13,507 nucleotides of DNA from DATLXH01 sp035576005 (GTDB lineage Bacteria; Acidobacteriota; Thermoanaerobaculia; Gp7-AA8). The notes beneath the pieces are model-generated. The model was not told the DNA's origin. It worked only from the letters and a program-made list of their open reading frames with translations, and did no database searches. The DNA lies in NCBI GenBank assembly GCA_035576005.1, contig DATLXH010000088.1, positions 1 to 13,507 of the forward strand. The letters run 5' to 3'. Made by a program: the position numbers and the translations under genes. How positions within the stretch are numbered: the stretch's first letter is position 1; each line of letters begins with the position of its first letter. Shown one piece after another: positions 7,130 through 13,399 of this stretch.

Positions 7130-7140
7130 ATCAAAGTTCC

Positions 7141-7458
7141 ATGGACAACTTCAATGACAAGAATCTGAATTGTGTCGATTGCTCAGAAGAGTTCGTATTC
7201 ACCAAGAACGAGCAGTCGTTCTACTCCGAGCGCGGCTTCACGAATGAGCCGAAGCGATGCAAGAATTGCCGCGACAAGAGAAAGACGTCGCGAGATGGCA
7301 ATGGAGGAAGCCGCGACCGCGCCATGGTCAGCGTGACCTGCGACGGCTGCAGCGTGAACACTGAAGTGCCATTCACCCCCGTCAGTGGAAAGCCGGTCTA
7401 CTGCCGCGAGTGCTACAACCAGAGACGCTCGCAGCCGCGAAGCAACAGCTGGGCATAA
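7141..7458 (+). CDS. Small double zinc-ribbon protein
   Basis: This 105-residue basic protein carries two predicted zinc ribbons. The first uses C11-x2-C14 and C40-x2-C43, with the pattern EFVFTKNEQSFYSERGF between the pairs and PKRCKNCR at the second pair. That is typical of the probable zinc-ribbon domain (zf-trcl). The second uses C67-x2-C70 and C88-x2-C91 separated by exactly 17 residues, with GKPVYCRECY, matching the CxxC-x17-CxxC class. A hydrophilic linker rich in Arg, Gly and Ser (45-62) joins them, and the tail is basic, so nucleic-acid binding is possible. The cellular role is not known. It is a single-gene unit, with its own Shine-Dalgarno site before it and a strong intrinsic terminator after it. 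Confidence 0.88.
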   Translation: MDNFNDKNLNCVDCSEEFVFTKNEQSFYSERGFTNEPKRCKNCRDKRKTSRDGNGGSRDRAMVSVTCDGCSVNTEVPFTPVSGKPVYCRECYNQRRSQPRSNSWA

Positions 7459-7485
7459 AACTCAATCACAGGAACACCTCGAACA

Positions 7486-7509
7486 GACGGGCTACGGCCC
7501 GTCTTTTTT
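7486..7509 (+). terminator. Intrinsic terminator after the zinc-ribbon gene
   Basis: A perfect 7-bp GC-rich stem (GACGGGC 7486-7492 with GCCCGTC 7497-7503, loop TACG) is followed at once by six T residues (7504-7509). It lies 27 nt after the stop codon. It is the only textbook intrinsic terminator I see in the window. Confidence 0.92.
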
Positions 7510-7540
7510 GTTTCGGCCCTCTCCCGGCATCCAGACTTCT

Positions 7541-7649
7541 GAGCTGGGAAGAAGAACGGAGAACGCAGAATGAAGAATGAAGAAAGCAACGCCAGCAGTC
7601 GTCTTTCTTAATTCTGCGTTCTTCGTTCTGCGTTCTCCGTTCTGAGCTC
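7541..7649. repeat. Long hairpin built from heptanucleotide repeats
   Basis: The left arm (7541-7586) and right arm (7603-7649) are largely complementary around a 16-nt loop, with small bulges. Each arm is itself a 7-nt tandem array. The right arm reads TTCTGCG, TTCTTCG, TTCTGCG, TTCTCCG, TTCTGAG (7612-7646). The left arm reads GAACGGA, GAACGCA, GAATGAA, GAATGAA (7554-7581). No coding sequence fits here. The arms are bounded by GAGCT and GAGCTC. Confidence 0.8.
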
Positions 7650-7672
7650 AAGTCTTTCGTCCCTCAGGTCTG

Positions 7673-7700
7673 CATTCACCATCCTCCATTCATCCACCTT
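7673..7700. repeat. Degenerate heptads next to the cysK promoter
   Basis: CATTCAC, CATCCTC, CATTCAT and CCACCTT follow each other in 7-nt steps. The last overlaps the first two bases of the proposed -35 box. They may be a decayed extension of the heptad hairpin just upstream. Confidence 0.4.
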
Positions 7701-7727
7701 GACTCCCCCCCTCCCCCCTCCTAAGAT
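7699..7727 (+). promoter_or_regulatory. Promoter of the cysteine synthase-like gene
   Basis: TTGACT (7699-7704) and TAAGAT (7722-7727) are separated by the ideal 17 bp, in a spacer that is nearly all C. Transcription would start at about 7734-7736, at or within 2 nt of the TTG start codon at 7736. There is no Shine-Dalgarno sequence, so the mRNA is predicted to be leaderless. Confidence 0.65.
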
Positions 7728-7735
7728 GAACCGGC

Positions 7736-8704
7736 TTGTTCCCCCCGCATACCCCGGAGCCGGTCGATGACATCCTCGACCTGATCGGTCACACTCCCCT
7801 CCTTCATCTGCGCAGAATCCTCACGCCCGGAGTGGCGGACATTTTCGGGAAACTGGAATTGCTGAATCCGGGAGGATCGGTCAAGGATCGCATCGGCATA
7901 GGAATGATCCGTCTTGCCGAGCGGGATGGCCTGGTTCAACCGGGAGGCACGATCATCGAGCCGACGGCTGGCAACACGGGAATCGCCCTCGCACTTGCCG
8001 GTGTCCGTCTCGGCTACCGGGTCATTCTCTGCGTACCTGAGACCTTTTCGGTCGAAAAGCAGGAAGTGATGCGAGCACTCGGCGGCGAAGTCATCCTGAC
8101 TCCTGGTGACGACGGAATCGCCGGAGCGATCAGAGAAGCTGAGTCACTCGGTCGCAGCATTCCAGACTCATGGGTTGCCCAGCAGTTTCGTAATCCGTAC
8201 AACAGCCAGACGCACTACGAGACCACCGGTCCCGAAATCTTCGAGCAGATGGCAGGACGGATCGACGCATTTGTGGCGGGCTCCGGAAGTGGTGGAACGT
8301 TCACAGGCGTGAGCCGTTTTCTCAAGGAGAAGGACCCGGCCATCTACACTGTCCTGGTAGAGCCTCAGGGCTCGGTGTTACAGGGTGGCCAGGCGGGTCC
8401 GCACGAAGTGGAAGGCATCGGCTCGTCGTTCATCCCTGACGTCCTTGACCTCTCCTTGGCGGATGAGATGATCACGATACCCGACGCGCCCGCCTTCGCC
8501 ATGGTCGCGCGTTCGGCCCGTGTCGAAGGACTTCTCTGCGGATCATCATCAGGGGCGAATGTGGCCGCGGCCCTTCAGGTTGCAAAGAAGCTCGGCCCCG
8601 GCAAGCGTGTCGTCACCATCATCCCGGATGGCGCCGAACGGTACATGTCGAAAGGGATCTTCTCGAAGTGGAGAGAGCAAGAAGAGAAACCGGACTCGGT
8701 GTAA
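7736..8704 (+). CDS. cysK: Cysteine synthase / cystathionine beta-synthase-like PLP enzyme
   Basis: This 322-residue fold-type II PLP enzyme is expected to join sulfide (or homocysteine) to an activated serine. Conserved features are the PLP lysine K50 in NPGGSVKDR (44-52), the substrate loop EPTAGNTGIALA (75-86), the phosphate-binding loop GSGSGGTFTG (182-191), QGGQAGPHEVEGIG (216-229) and CGSSSGAN (268-275). The substrate loop has TAGN where classical CysK has TSGN. With EGIGSSFIP, this leans toward cystathionine beta-synthase-like members, so O-acetylserine sulfhydrylase and CBS activity cannot be told apart from sequence alone. The only in-frame start before the conserved core is TTG 7736, directly below a good promoter. 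It is probably an operon with the following gamma-family enzyme. Confidence 0.85.
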   Translation: MFPPHTPEPVDDILDLIGHTPLLHLRRILTPGVADIFGKLELLNPGGSVKDRIGIGMIRLAERDGLVQPGGTIIEPTAGNTGIALALAGVRLGYRVILCVPETFSVEKQEVMRALGGEVILTPGDDGIAGAIREAESLGRSIPDSWVAQQFRNPYNSQTHYETTGPEIFEQMAGRIDAFVAGSGSGGTFTGVSRFLKEKDPAIYTVLVEPQGSVLQGGQAGPHEVEGIGSSFIPDVLDLSLADEMITIPDAPAFAMVARSARVEGLLCGSSSGANVAAALQVAKKLGPGKRVVTIIPDGAERYMSKGIFSKWREQEEKPDSV

Positions 8705-8815
8705 CCCATCAGCAAGCTCCGCCCTACACGCAGCGATCAAGAACTCTGCGTCTGGATTGCGCCTGGCCCGCACTCCGACGCACAATGGCCCGCTTGAAGG
8801 AGAGGAGACCATCCC
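8705..8815. other. Gap between the two PLP-enzyme genes
   Basis: A 6-bp stem (ACGCAG 8728-8733 with CTGCGT 8746-8751) lacks a T-run, so there is no clear terminator and cotranscription is likely. GAGGAG (8802-8807) is the Shine-Dalgarno site of the next gene, 8 nt before its ATG. I saw no SAM riboswitch or T-box signature. Confidence 0.4.
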
Positions 8816-9955
8816 ATGGCATTCGCCACTGACTGCATTCACGGGGGACAGGAGCCTGAACCCACAACCGGCTCGGTCACCGTTCCCATTTTCCAGACTT
8901 CAACCTTCGTCCAGCCTGAGCTCGGACGCCACAAAGGGTTCGAGTACGCACGGACCCAGAACCCGACCCGCTCGGCGCTCGAAGCAAACCTCGCGGTCCT
9001 CGAACGTGGCGAGGCAGCGTTCTGCTTCGCCTCGGGAATGGCCGCCATCGACGTAGTTCTCCGGCTCCTCGCTTCAGGTGATCACGTCGTCACAAGCGCC
9101 AACATGTACGGCGGCACCTACCGTCTGTTCGAGCGTGTACTTCGCCGATTCGGACTCGATTTCAGTTACGTCGACACCTCGGATGTCTCGAGCATCGGGC
9201 GCGCCATCAAACCGAACACCCGCATGCTCTACCTCGAGACTCCAACGAATCCGATGATGACCATCACCGACATCCAGGCCTGCGTGAAAGCAGTGGAAGG
9301 ACAGAACATCCTGACGGTCGTCGACAACACGTTCTGCTCTCCATACATGCAGAGGCCAATCGAGCTCGGCGCTGACATCGTCGTGCATTCGACGACCAAA
9401 TTCCTCAACGGGCACTCTGACTCCATCGGAGGGGCGGTGATCGTGAACAATCGCGAGCTCGCCACCAACATCGGATTCCTCCAGAACGCCGCCGGTGCGA
9501 TCCTCTCCCCGTTTGATTCATGGCTCGTCCTTCGCGGCACCAAGACGCTCGCCATCAGAATGGAGAAACACAACGAGAACGGCGCCGCGCTTGCCAACTA
9601 CCTCGTCAAGCAGAAGAGGGTCGAGAAAGTGTTCTATCCCGGACTCTCTGATCACCCACAGCACGCTCTGGCGAAAAGGCAGATGCGCGGCTTCGGATCG
9701 ATGATTTCCTTCGACCTCGGATCAAAAGCTAACGCAGCAAGATTCCTCAATGTGGTCAAGCTTTGCTCGCTCGCTGAATCCCTTGGAGGCGTGGAAACTT
9801 TGATCTCTCACCCCGAGTCGATGACCCACGCTTCTGTGCCGGTTGAAGAGCGGACTCGACTCGGCATCACTCCAGGCCTGGTCCGTATCTCGGTTGGCAT
9901 CGAGGATCTGGAGGACCTGATCGAGGATCTCGATCGCGCTTTTGCTGCAATCTAG
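8816..9955 (+). CDS. Cystathionine gamma-synthase / gamma-lyase family enzyme
   Basis: This 379-residue member of the Cys/Met-metabolism PLP family catalyses gamma-replacement or gamma-elimination in transsulfuration. Visible landmarks are YARTQNPTR (44-52) with Y44 and R46 that contact PLP phosphate of the neighbouring subunit, MYGGTYR (97-103), VVDNTFCSPYMQ (168-179) with D170 near the PLP ring, and HSTTKFLNGHSD (191-202) with the Schiff-base lysine K195. SLGGVETLISHP and MTHASVP at 322-342 line the substrate carboxylate site. MetB, cystathionine gamma-lyase and O-acyl-homoserine sulfhydrylase all share these motifs, so I give no symbol. Next to a cysteine synthase/CBS-like gene it could complete either forward or reverse transsulfuration. 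Start ATG 8816 has GAGGAG 8 nt upstream, and length is normal. Confidence 0.9.
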   Translation: MAFATDCIHGGQEPEPTTGSVTVPIFQTSTFVQPELGRHKGFEYARTQNPTRSALEANLAVLERGEAAFCFASGMAAIDVVLRLLASGDHVVTSANMYGGTYRLFERVLRRFGLDFSYVDTSDVSSIGRAIKPNTRMLYLETPTNPMMTITDIQACVKAVEGQNILTVVDNTFCSPYMQRPIELGADIVVHSTTKFLNGHSDSIGGAVIVNNRELATNIGFLQNAAGAILSPFDSWLVLRGTKTLAIRMEKHNENGAALANYLVKQKRVEKVFYPGLSDHPQHALAKRQMRGFGSMISFDLGSKANAARFLNVVKLCSLAESLGGVETLISHPESMTHASVPVEERTRLGITPGLVRISVGIEDLEDLIEDLDRAFAAI

Positions 9956-10053
9956 CCCGCATTTCTCACAGACCTTTGTCGTGACGCATGCGCGCTGGTA
10001 GAGGTCTCGCTACCGACTTCCTCCTCACTCAGGAATCCACGGCTCCAATCCAA

Positions 10054-10059
10054 TAAACT
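10054..10059 (+). promoter_or_regulatory. -10 box TAAACT of plsY
   Basis: TAAACT fits the TAnnnT pattern and ends 6 nt before the plsY ATG. The start site would fall at or about the ATG, giving a leaderless message. There is no Shine-Dalgarno sequence and no clear -35 box. Confidence 0.4.
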
Positions 10060-10065
10060 ACTTTG

Positions 10066-10725
10066 ATGCCGAATAGTCTGCCCCTCATGCTGATTGGCTC
10101 GTCGTATCTTTTGGGCTCAATACCCTTCAGCTATCTGGTCGTCAGATTGTTCGCTGGCCAGGACATTCGACAACTCGGAAGCGGCAACGTGGGTGCGACC
10201 AATGTTCTGCGCAATTTCGGGAAACTGCCTGGCATCATTGCTCTCCTGCTCGACATAGCAAAAGGCTGGGCTGCGGTGGCGATTGCGGGAGCGATGACAG
10301 AGGACCCTGCCTGGAAAACTTCCGGCAGCGAGCTCATGCGGCTGACGACCTTCTGGCTCGGACTGGCGTGCCTTCTCGTTGTTCTGGGTCATATGTTCCC
10401 CGTCTGGTTGCGCTTCAAAGGGGGGAAAGGTGTTGCCACTGCTACCGGTGCATTCCTGGCTCTCGATGCCCGCGTCGTGGCAGGAGCCGCGATCATCTTT
10501 CTGATCGTAATTCTTCTGACGCGCTACGTCTCGCTCGCTTCAATCGTCGCAGCCGCCGCAGTACCGCTTTTTTTCCGATTCCTGGTACAGGCGCCGCTCT
10601 GGTTGAATCTCTTGTCGATCGCCGTCTCGATTGCCGTCATCGCCAGGCACCATCAGAACATCAGCCGGCTCGCGAACGGAAGAGAACGAAAGCTCGGGTC
10701 AGCGACCAAAGAGGAGGATCGTTGA
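10066..10725 (+). CDS. plsY: Acyl-phosphate:glycerol-3-phosphate acyltransferase
   Basis: PlsY is an integral inner-membrane enzyme that moves an acyl group from acyl-phosphate to sn-glycerol-3-phosphate, the first step of phosphatidic acid synthesis. The 219-residue protein shows the three family motifs: GSGNVGATNVLR (38-49), LGHMFPVWLRFKGGKGVAT (107-125, with the Gly-rich phosphate site) and the RHHQNISRLANGRERKLG segment (194-211). Hydrophobic membrane spans lie at about 7-27, 55-75, 96-112, 136-152 and 156-192. ATG 10066 is preferred over TTG 10063, which would add only one residue. The stop overlaps the gpsA start. Length is at the upper end of the normal range. Confidence 0.96.
   Translation: MPNSLPLMLIGSSYLLGSIPFSYLVVRLFAGQDIRQLGSGNVGATNVLRNFGKLPGIIALLLDIAKGWAAVAIAGAMTEDPAWKTSGSELMRLTTFWLGLACLLVVLGHMFPVWLRFKGGKGVATATGAFLALDARVVAGAAIIFLIVILLTRYVSLASIVAAAAVPLFFRFLVQAPLWLNLLSIAVSIAVIARHHQNISRLANGRERKLGSATKEEDR
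10712..10717 (+). promoter_or_regulatory. Shine-Dalgarno site of gpsA inside plsY
   Basis: AGGAGG within the last codons of plsY lies 4 nt before TTG 10722. It decides that start over the much longer upstream open frame and supports translational coupling. Confidence 0.7.
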
Positions 10726-11729
10726 AGCTTTCCGTAATCGGAGCTGGTTCCTGGGGCTCAGCGCTGACCGAGCTCGCGACAAGACGGGAGCATGACGTTC
10801 TGCTCTGGGCGCACGACCCGAAAGTTGCTGAAGCGATCAGGGAGACGCGGAGCAATCCCTTCTATCTTCCGCGAGCGCGCTTCACCTCTCACGTCCAGGT
10901 CACTAACTCCCTCTCAGAAGCAGCGGCCTTCAGTAACACGATCATGATGGTAACTCCCAGTCACTATTACCGGAAGATCCTTTCTGAGCTCGCAGAGTCG
11001 CTCGAGAATCCAGTCAGACTGATCTCTGCAACGAAGGGAATCGAGAACGTTTCACTCAAGCGCATCTCTGAGATCAGCCAGGAAGTCCTCGGCGACCTGC
11101 TCGAGAGTTTCGCCACTCTGTCGGGACCAACCTTCGCCGTCGAGGTCTCGCGCGATGACCCGAGCGCAGCCGTCATCGCTTCCACGGACGCGGAGTTCGC
11201 AACCGAAGTCCAGGCCGAGCTCTCCTGTCGGAGCTTCCGGATCTACCGGAGCGAAGACGTAACAGGCGTCGAGATTGCCGGAGCACTCAAGAACGTCATC
11301 GCGATCGCCGCCGGAGTGATCGAAGGCCTCGGCTTTGGATCGAACACGAATGCGGCTCTCGTCACCAGGGGACTGCACGAGATGGAACGGCTCGGGTTTG
11401 CGTTTGGAGGCGAGGCGGCGACGTTCTCGGGGCTTGCTGGCATGGGTGATCTCGTTCTGACCTGTACAGGAAGTCTGTCGCGAAACAGAAGTGTCGGAGT
11501 CAGTCTCGGAAAAGGACAACAGCTCGAGCAGATCCTCGCAGAAACCCGCCTCATCGCAGAGGGTGTGAAGACGTGCAGGTCGGCTCATGATCTGGCAGAA
11601 CGTGAAGGGGTCGACATGCCGATCATTCGAGAGATGTACCGCATCCTCTACGAGAATGAATCACCACGAAACGCGATCGACCGCCTGATGAACCGCTCCC
11701 TCAAACCGGAAGCGCAGAGAGGCCGCTGA
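10722..11729 (+). CDS. gpsA: NAD(P)-dependent glycerol-3-phosphate dehydrogenase
   Basis: GpsA reduces dihydroxyacetone phosphate to sn-glycerol-3-phosphate in the cytosol, supplying the substrate that PlsY acylates. The 335-residue protein begins with the Rossmann glycine motif GAGSWG (7-12). It shows SATKGIE (102-108, conserved K105), SGPTFAVEV (134-142), ALKNVIAIAAGVIEG (188-202, catalytic K190), NTNAALVTRGLHEM (208-221) and the signature GLAGMGDLVLTCTG with SRNR (237-256). The frame is open upstream as far as 10368, but the family fold starts exactly at the TTG. There AGGAGG is well placed and the start overlaps the plsY stop as TTGA. Tight overlap indicates one operon with coupled translation. 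Length matches the family. Confidence 0.97.
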   Translation: MKLSVIGAGSWGSALTELATRREHDVLLWAHDPKVAEAIRETRSNPFYLPRARFTSHVQVTNSLSEAAAFSNTIMMVTPSHYYRKILSELAESLENPVRLISATKGIENVSLKRISEISQEVLGDLLESFATLSGPTFAVEVSRDDPSAAVIASTDAEFATEVQAELSCRSFRIYRSEDVTGVEIAGALKNVIAIAAGVIEGLGFGSNTNAALVTRGLHEMERLGFAFGGEAATFSGLAGMGDLVLTCTGSLSRNRSVGVSLGKGQQLEQILAETRLIAEGVKTCRSAHDLAEREGVDMPIIREMYRILYENESPRNAIDRLMNRSLKPEAQRGR

Positions 11730-11990
11730 GTGCTGGACCATTCGAACCGTGCTTTCATCCCGTCTGTAGCGCTCAGTGGCAAATCGCTTGCAGTCCCATC
11801 CCTGACTCAACGCCGACAGAAAAGAAGTCTGCCAGCGTGGCATTGGCCCAGGCTTGATTGGTTCGAGGCAAACCGGCTCGCGTGGGCAGTCCACACACGC
11901 ATTGCCATAGCGACAGGCGATCAGGCTCGGATACGGCAGGGAGTTGTGAGAAGGGGCGGTCTTATAACGCCACCGAGGAGTCACTGACCC
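11730..11990. other. Gene-free interval between gpsA and the MshEN gene
   Basis: These 261 bp contain short open frames on both strands (11730-11987 plus, 11661-12074 minus). Their predicted products are Arg/Ser/Pro-rich, without domains or good ribosome sites, so I call neither. A TATAAC hexamer at 11963-11968 could be the -10 box of the next gene. GAGGAG (11975-11980) is its Shine-Dalgarno site. I found no tRNA, no intrinsic terminator after gpsA and no convincing structured RNA. Confidence 0.45.
11963..11968 (+). promoter_or_regulatory. Possible -10 box TATAAC of the MshEN gene
   Basis: This hexamer would give a leader of roughly 15-20 nt that includes GAGGAG. A -35 match at the right distance is missing; TTGTGA at 11944-11949 is only 13 bp away. 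Confidence 0.3.
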
Positions 11991-12605
11991 TTGCACCGCC
12001 AGAACCTGGGAGACATGCTCGTAGCTGCAAACCTGATCGATGACGTTCAGATGCAGGTTGCGCTCGCTGAACAATCGACAACGGGTCGCAAGTTCGGCTC
12101 CACGCTGGTCGATCTCAAATTCATCGACGAAAACGTTCTCGCCGCGTTCCTGTCGCGGCAGATCGACGTTCCCTGCATCAGCCTGCTACACATCGACATT
12201 CCCAAGAAGGTGCTCCGAAAGCTTCCGGCGCGCGTCGCGCGTCAATGTGAAGCGATTCCGATTCGCATCGAAGACGGTCGCCTCGAGATTGCCATGGTCG
12301 ACCCGAGCGACATCGACCTGATTGAGATTCTCGAGGTGAGCTGTGGCATGACCGTCACACCCTTGATCGCACCACAAAGCTCGATCTCGAAAATGGTGGT
12401 CCGGTTTTACCCCGACGAAGACCCCGAGGACCAGACCACCGGGTCTGAGCTCGAGGCTCCTCGAGCAACGAATCCAATGTTCCTCGATTTAATCGAAGAG
12501 ATCGAGAGCGGCGACTTCGAGACACGGCTTGAAAGAATCGAGGAAGCGCTCGGCCGCATGGGAAGCGTTCTCGAAAGAATCCTCCGAAACCTGGAGCGAA
12601 ACTGA
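11991..12605 (+). CDS. Stand-alone MshEN-domain protein with C-terminal coiled coil
   Basis: The 204-residue protein is an MshEN domain (the N-terminal domain of MshE/GspE/PilB secretion and pilus ATPases) without any ATPase. Two tandem motifs at residues 6-28 (LGDMLV...ALAEQ) and 35-57 (FGSTLV...FLSRQ) match the paired c-di-GMP-binding pattern of these domains. Some motif positions deviate: N5 and K34 stand where Arg is usual, and N14 and K43 where Gly is usual. The typical second lobe follows (about 60-140, including IPIRIEDGRLEIAMVDPSDID). Then come an acidic linker (141-155) and a helical, probably coiled-coil tail (165-204). There are no Walker motifs. It could be a c-di-GMP receptor or adaptor for a motility or secretion ATPase encoded elsewhere. 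TTG 11991 is chosen because GAGGAG lies 10 nt upstream and the first motif begins at once. Confidence 0.85.
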   Translation: MHRQNLGDMLVAANLIDDVQMQVALAEQSTTGRKFGSTLVDLKFIDENVLAAFLSRQIDVPCISLLHIDIPKKVLRKLPARVARQCEAIPIRIEDGRLEIAMVDPSDIDLIEILEVSCGMTVTPLIAPQSSISKMVVRFYPDEDPEDQTTGSELEAPRATNPMFLDLIEEIESGDFETRLERIEEALGRMGSVLERILRNLERN

Positions 12606-12623
12606 TCCACCCGCCCCGGGCCC

Positions 12624-12656
12624 CGAAGACTCCCTCCTCCGTCGGAAGAAGTCTTC
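12624..12656. other. Weak hairpin between the MshEN and dedA genes
   Basis: GAAGACT and AGTCTTC form a 7-bp stem around a loop of about 18 nt. No T-run follows, so it is at most a weak or factor-dependent termination signal. Confidence 0.3.
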
Positions 12657-12683
12657 GCGCTCCCTCCCCGTGAGCCTCTGCCT

Positions 12684-13262
12684 ATGACCGATCCCGAAAG
12701 CCTTCTGACGAACTTCGGTTACCTGGCGGTATTCGTAGGGACGTTTCTCGAGGGAGAAACGATACTCGTTGCCGCAGGCTTCTTCGCTGAGCGGGGGCAT
12801 CTCAATCTCACTCTCGTCATCGTGACAGCGTTTTTCGGCTCATTCATCGGCCATATTTTCTGGTTCTGGCTCGGTCGAACAAAAGGAGTCGCGTGGTTCA
12901 AACGTTACCCCAAGCTCGAAAAACACCTCGGCAAGGGCATCCTCATGTTTGAACGCTACGGCGCGCCCGCGATCTTCATCTCGCAATGGGTTTACGGAAT
13001 CAGGATCAGCTGCGCGATCATTATCGGGATCTCACGCATCTCCATTACGAAGTTCCTCATCTACGAGGCGCTGAGTTGCCTGCTCTGGTCCGTCGTCATC
13101 GCGATGCTCGGATTTTACTTCGGCCGCGCGATCGAATCGCTCCTGGGTCGGGCCGAGCATGTCGAGAAGTGGGGTCTGCTCTTTCTCGTGACCGCAGGGA
13201 TCGCCTTTTACGTCTATCACCGATGGAAGGAAAAAAAGCAGGATTCCGAACTAGAGGTTTGA
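12684..13262 (+). CDS. DedA-family (VTT-domain) membrane protein
   Basis: DedA proteins are inner-membrane proteins linked to lipid-carrier flipping, membrane-potential homeostasis and envelope stress tolerance. This 192-residue member has hydrophobic spans at about 11-32, 41-65, 95-115 (a partly re-entrant segment), 122-148 and 162-178. Family marks are the acidic cluster FLEGETILVAAGF (21-33, E23 and E25), FWLGRTKG (61-68), the conserved FERYGAPAIFISQWVYGIR (89-107) and the following hydrophobic GIS segment. Of the two arginines typical of the RFxxGxR loop, only R107 is kept; the first position is Q101. No Shine-Dalgarno sequence or -10 box is obvious before the ATG. The basic C-terminal tail (179-188) is probably cytoplasmic. 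The DedA assignment is firm, but the transported substrate is not known. Confidence 0.93.
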   Translation: MTDPESLLTNFGYLAVFVGTFLEGETILVAAGFFAERGHLNLTLVIVTAFFGSFIGHIFWFWLGRTKGVAWFKRYPKLEKHLGKGILMFERYGAPAIFISQWVYGIRISCAIIIGISRISITKFLIYEALSCLLWSVVIAMLGFYFGRAIESLLGRAEHVEKWGLLFLVTAGIAFYVYHRWKEKKQDSELEV

Positions 13263-13399
13263 GAGCCAGCCTTTCTGTATTCAGGCGACGCGCCGTTGCG
13301 CCACGACGCCGACAGATCTTTCATCTGCTCCGCGTTTCTCCAGCTTCAATAACATGCTGTTTTCACGCTTCTGATGACACCGGTTCACTGACTGACGTG
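13263..13399. other. Intergenic sequence downstream of dedA
   Basis: A GC-rich, imperfectly self-complementary stretch lies at about 13284-13310 without a following T-run. I see no gene, promoter or clear terminator here. Confidence 0.3.

Larger units (their letters stand above)
6824..7140. other. Divergent intergenic region between the DUF72 and zinc-ribbon genes
   Basis: These 317 bp separate two divergent genes and must hold at least one promoter for each. I see an inverted repeat (6879-6918), a TATGCT hexamer at 6937-6942 without a matching -35, a possible TTGATC/TTATTC pair for the plus strand (7025-7030 and 7049-7054), and a 7-bp-stem hairpin (7057-7063 with 7077-7083) that would fall in the zinc-ribbon mRNA leader. 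A short open frame across it (6814-7044) lacks coding character and is not called. Confidence 0.4.

Noticed and set aside
8705..8815. SAM riboswitch or T-box before the gamma-family gene
   Set aside because: The gap is short, shows only a 6-bp stem, and lacks the conserved core sequences of either class.
10368..10721. N-terminal extension of gpsA by 118 codons
   Set aside because: It overlaps conserved plsY motifs, has no family match, and the Rossmann motif begins right after TTG 10722, which has AGGAGG upstream.
11840..11900. GGTTCGAGGC, resembling a tRNA T-loop
   Set aside because: The flanks do not form a T-stem and no cloverleaf can be drawn around it on either strand.
11661..12074. 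Minus-strand open frame and a plus-strand frame (11730-11987) in the gap after gpsA
   Set aside because: Composition is unlike a folded protein, no ribosome site is seen, and both overlap or abut well-supported genes.
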